The notes beneath the pieces were generated by a model. The model saw nothing but the letters and a program-made list of their open reading frames with translations. It was not told the origin of the DNA and did not search any database. This document shows positions 7,330 to 9,476 of a DNA stretch of 9,476 bases, in pieces. This DNA comes from an uncultured Lacticaseibacillus sp. (GTDB lineage: Bacteria; Bacillota; Bacilli; Lactobacillales; Lactobacillaceae). The position numbers were made by a program, and so were the translations under genes. The stretch covers positions 1 to 9,476 of the forward strand of contig CAKRHU010000042.1 of the NCBI GenBank assembly GCA_934339215.1, written 5' to 3'. The first letter of the stretch is position 1; each line of letters starts with the position of its first letter.

Positions 7330-9054
7330 TTATTCAGTCCGGAAAGCAGTCAATGCGGCTTCAAAGTCTGCCAACTTCTTGTCAGCGGCATCTTTGGTAT
7401 CAGCACTGGTGCCGACATAGAACTTCACTTTTGGTTCCGTGCCAGATGGGCGAATGGCGATCCAAGTGCCATCAGCCAAAATGTACTTCAGCACATCAGA
7501 GACAGGCATGTCGATCGGCGTGGTCGTGCCATCTGCATGTTTAGTGGTTTGGGCTTTGTAGTCCTCCACTTCTTCGATTTTCACACCAGCAAAGTCTGCA
7601 GGTTGTTCTTCGCGGAACTTCGTCATCAAAGCAGCCATTTCGGCTGGGCCGTGAACGCCTGGGAAGTCAACGCCGACAGTCTTTTCAGCAAAGTAGCCAT
7701 ACTTCTTGTACAAAGCTTGGATGCCGTCGTATAACGTCATACCTAAGGACTTGTAGTAGGCGGCCACTTCAGCCAGCAATACCGTGGATTGAATGGCATC
7801 TTTATCCCGCACGAATGGCTTGATCAAGTAGCCGTAACTTTCTTCAAAGCCGAACAAGAATTCATGCTCGCCGGTTTCTTCGTAGTGCTTGATTTGGTCG
7901 CCGATGAACTTGAAGCCAGTTTCCACGTTGATCATGTCCACGCCATAGTCTTTGGCAATAGCAGTGGCAAGTTCAGTGGACACAATGGACTTCACAACGG
8001 CACCGTTTGAAGGCAAGGTCCCTGCTTGTTTGCGGGCTTCCAAAATGTAGTGCAACAGCAAGCTAGCAATTTGGTTACCGGTTAACAGTTGATAATCTTT
8101 GCCAGTCCATACAGCAGTCCCTAAGCGGTCAGCATCTGGGTCCGTCGCGATCAACACGTCAGCTTGAGACTTTTTGCCGAGTTCAATGGCCATGTCAAAA
8201 GCTTGGGCGAATTCAGGGTTCGGGAATGGTACTGTGGCAAATTCTGGATCAGCAACGGCTTGTTTGGCCACCAATTGGAAATGTTCAAAACCGGCATTAC
8301 GCAAAACCATTTGCGCCGGAATGCGGCCAGTCCCGTGTAATGGGGTGTAGATCAAGGACATGTCGCGGCCGACTTTGTTGATCAAGTCTTTGTTGATGGA
8401 CACGCCAGCAACTGCGGCATAATAAGCTTCATCAACGTCTTCACCGATCAGCGTCAACAACTTTTTAGCGCGGAGCTCATGCACGTCTAACGTCTTGATA
8501 TGGAAAATGTCGTCAACGTTGCGAACGTATTCAGTAATCTTGTCAGATTCTTCTGGTGGCATTTGACCGCCATCTGGACCATAGATCTTGTAGCCGTTGT
8601 ATTGCTTTGGGTTGTGGCTAGCAGTGATCATGATCCCTGCATAAGTGCCTAAATGACGCACTGCAAAACTCAATTCAGGCGTTGGGCGTAAAGCATCAAA
8701 TAAGAAGCTTGGAATGCCATGGGCGCCTAAGACTGCGGCAGCTTCATGACCAAATTCTTGTGACATATAGCGTGAATCAAAACTGATCGCCACCCCTTTA
8801 GCCTTAGTTTCTGCTGGCAAGGTGTCCATGAAGTTCGCCAATCCTTCAGTGGCTTGGCGAACGGTGTAAATGTTCATACGGTTGATCCCAGCGCCGATCA
8901 CGCCACGCATGCCGGCGGTGCCGAATGCCATTGGTACAGCAAAGGCTTCTTCTTGCGCTTCAGCATCATTTGCTAAAGCTGCCACTTCACCCTTTAAAGA
9001 CGCATCGAGGTCAGCCTCATTCGCCCATACCAGGTAATTTTCGTGATAACCCAT
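7330..9054 (-). CDS. pgm: Phosphoglucomutase (PgcA-type alpha-phosphohexomutase)
   Basis: The enzyme interconverts glucose-1-phosphate and glucose-6-phosphate in the cytoplasm, linking glycolysis to UDP-glucose and envelope polysaccharide synthesis. With the start chosen here it has 574 residues, close to the Bacillus PgcA length. Visible motifs are the catalytic phosphoserine loop TASHNP (Ser146), the metal loop DPDADR (305-310), the sugar-binding loop GFEESYG (402-408) and the phosphate-binding loop RPSGTEPK (535-542), matching the four active-site segments of the superfamily. I choose the ATG at 9052-9054 (MGYHENYLVWA) because a GGAG lies nine bases upstream. The in-frame ATG at 9067-9069 would add five residues but has no ribosome binding site at a usable distance. 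A related substrate such as phosphomannose cannot be excluded, but length and loops favour phosphoglucomutase. Confidence 0.95.
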   Translation of the reverse strand: MGYHENYLVWANEADLDASLKGEVAALANDAEAQEEAFAVPMAFGTAGMRGVIGAGINRMNIYTVRQATEGLANFMDTLPAETKAKGVAISFDSRYMSQEFGHEAAAVLGAHGIPSFLFDALRPTPELSFAVRHLGTYAGIMITASHNPKQYNGYKIYGPDGGQMPPEESDKITEYVRNVDDIFHIKTLDVHELRAKKLLTLIGEDVDEAYYAAVAGVSINKDLINKVGRDMSLIYTPLHGTGRIPAQMVLRNAGFEHFQLVAKQAVADPEFATVPFPNPEFAQAFDMAIELGKKSQADVLIATDPDADRLGTAVWTGKDYQLLTGNQIASLLLHYILEARKQAGTLPSNGAVVKSIVSTELATAIAKDYGVDMINVETGFKFIGDQIKHYEETGEHEFLFGFEESYGYLIKPFVRDKDAIQSTVLLAEVAAYYKSLGMTLYDGIQALYKKYGYFAEKTVGVDFPGVHGPAEMAALMTKFREEQPADFAGVKIEEVEDYKAQTTKHADGTTTPIDMPVSDVLKYILADGTWIAIRPSGTEPKVKFYVGTSADTKDAADKKLADFEAALTAFRTE

Positions 9055-9098
9055 TACATTCAACTCCATTTCCGTAGTGTCATTTCATATCCGCATTT

Positions 9099-9104
9099 AT
9101 TATA
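9099..9104 (-). promoter_or_regulatory. pgm proximal promoter, -10 element
   Basis: The minus strand carries a perfect TATAAT here, about 45 nt upstream of the pgm start codon, which predicts transcription starting near 9092 and a short leader. No good -35 hexamer is present at 16-18 bp; only a T-rich stretch occupies the region. Confidence 0.55.
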
Positions 9105-9199
9105 CTATGCCGGGCACTAAAAAACGTGCTAAAACGCTTAAAGTCCGTTTGAAAAATTGAAATTGCGTGCATTTCTCACGCTTACTCAGCATACCACAA

Positions 9200-9228
9200 C
9201 CTGACAACCAATTCGGTGATTGGTCAGG
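9200..9228. repeat. Inverted repeat with three-base bulge
   Basis: On the plus strand CCTGA and CCAAT (left arm, split by CAA) pair with ATTGG and TCAGG (right arm) around a 6-nt loop. No U-tract follows on either strand, so it is not a standard terminator. If transcription starts at the promoter-like element just upstream on the minus strand, this hairpin would lie at the very 5' end of the RNA. Confidence 0.5.
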
Positions 9229-9239
9229 CTGTCTAGACC

Positions 9240-9250
9240 ATTTTACCACA
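9240..9250 (-). promoter_or_regulatory. Possible distal promoter towards pgm
   Basis: The minus strand reads TGTGGTAAAAT, an extended -10 element identical over 11 bases to that of the uvrB promoter at 5641-5651. No convincing -35 is seen 17 bp upstream (ACCAAA). Transcription from here would start near 9233 and give pgm a structured leader of about 180 nt, or a separate small RNA. Confidence 0.35.
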
Positions 9251-9301
9251 CTTGGCCTTCGTTTTGGTCGCGACTGGCAAAAGCTTGACAAAGGCACAAC
9301 A

Positions 9302-9333
9302 AATCCACGAAACAGCGAACCATTTCGTGGATT
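9302..9333. repeat. Perfect 11-bp inverted repeat
   Basis: AATCCACGAAA (9302-9312) and TTTCGTGGATT (9323-9333) are exact reverse complements around a 10-nt loop. On the minus strand only an interrupted T tract (TTTGTTGTG) follows, so it may be a weak terminator for a gene beyond the right edge, or a structured RNA element. The plus side has no T tract. Confidence 0.6.
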
Positions 9334-9476
9334 CTTGGCTGTATGCCTATTTGATTACGTTCGTGCAGTTCTCTAAACAACTCAAGGACGTTGCTACAAG
9401 CCTTGGGATCTTAACCCTCAACCGCGTTAGGCGCTAATCAGCAATGCATTAGCCTTTCGCACACAGACGTCGCCTT

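Larger units (their letters stand above)
9105..9476. other. Non-coding, hairpin-rich region upstream of pgm
   Basis: I find no supportable gene in these about 370 bases. All three minus-strand frames entering at the right edge meet a stop within 16 codons (for example TAA at 9427-9429), so the tail of an upstream gene might be present but cannot be identified. Inverted repeats occur at 9165-9181 (5-bp stem), 9200-9228, 9302-9332 and 9433-9453 (6-bp stem). Together with the promoter-like element at 9240-9250 they suggest a structured leader, a small RNA or a 3' untranslated region. Confidence 0.5.

Noticed and set aside
9128..9144. Possible catabolite (cre) site upstream of pgm, with an AAGCGTTTT core on the minus strand
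   Set aside because: The central core fits, but the outer TG and CA bases of the cre consensus are missing (about 10 of 14 matches), so CcpA control of pgm is not supported.
9284..9313. Plus-strand TTGACA (9285-9290) as a promoter
   Set aside because: No -10-like hexamer is present at 16-18 bp and no plus-strand gene follows.
9317..9328. Second SOS-like box (CGAACCATTTCG) in the pgm upstream region
   Set aside because: The CGAA and TTCG half-sites are 4 bp apart rather than 6, so it does not match the LexA/DinR site; it is better explained as part of the inverted repeat at 9302-9333.
9252..9437. Plus-strand open frame of 61 codons starting with TTG
   Set aside because: The translation looks mildly protein-like, but there is no ribosome binding site or promoter upstream, the start is TTG, it runs through a perfect inverted repeat, and it opposes every other gene in the window. 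No family was recognised.

Overview
The window looks like a chromosomal segment from a low-to-medium GC Gram-positive bacterium of the Lactobacillaceae. This rests on the protein sequences (UvrA, UvrB and a PgcA-type phosphoglucomutase of Firmicutes type), AGGAGG-type ribosome binding sites, intrinsic terminators with U-tracts, and a Bacillus-type LexA (SOS) box. A species call is not possible from sequence reading alone. Every convincing gene lies on the minus strand, so transcription runs from the right edge towards the left. No mobile element, CRISPR array, tRNA or rRNA gene was seen.

Layout in transcription order (right to left). Positions 9070-9476 hold no supportable gene. They contain several inverted repeats and one or two promoter-like elements upstream of pgm. 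pgm (7330-9054) encodes an alpha-phosphohexomutase and ends in a strong terminator. A promoter at 7258-7286 then starts a tight two-gene unit: a YfbR-like HD-domain 5'-deoxynucleotidase (6588-7220) and, 2 nt later, a membrane-anchored alpha/beta hydrolase (5875-6585). A 37-codon gene with a good ribosome binding site follows at 5694-5807. Next come an SOS-box promoter, a terminator-like hairpin, and the nucleotide excision repair operon uvrB-uvrA (5583 down to 711). The two uvr genes are separated by one base, and uvrA starts with TTG. After the uvrA terminator comes a six-helix HdeD/DUF308 membrane protein gene (93-635) with its own terminator at 51-80.

Functionally, uvrB and uvrA supply two of the three subunits of the UvrABC excision nuclease, and the near-perfect LexA site predicts DNA-damage induction. 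The HD-domain protein would act on deoxynucleoside monophosphates, giving a loose nucleotide-metabolism link to repair. pgm feeds glucose-1-phosphate to cell-envelope sugar synthesis and is a separate transcription unit.

Most of the window is ordinary housekeeping DNA. The places worth a second look are the uvrB leader (SOS box, then promoter, then a terminator-like hairpin directly before the ribosome binding site), the small gene upstream of it, and the structured non-coding stretch upstream of pgm.
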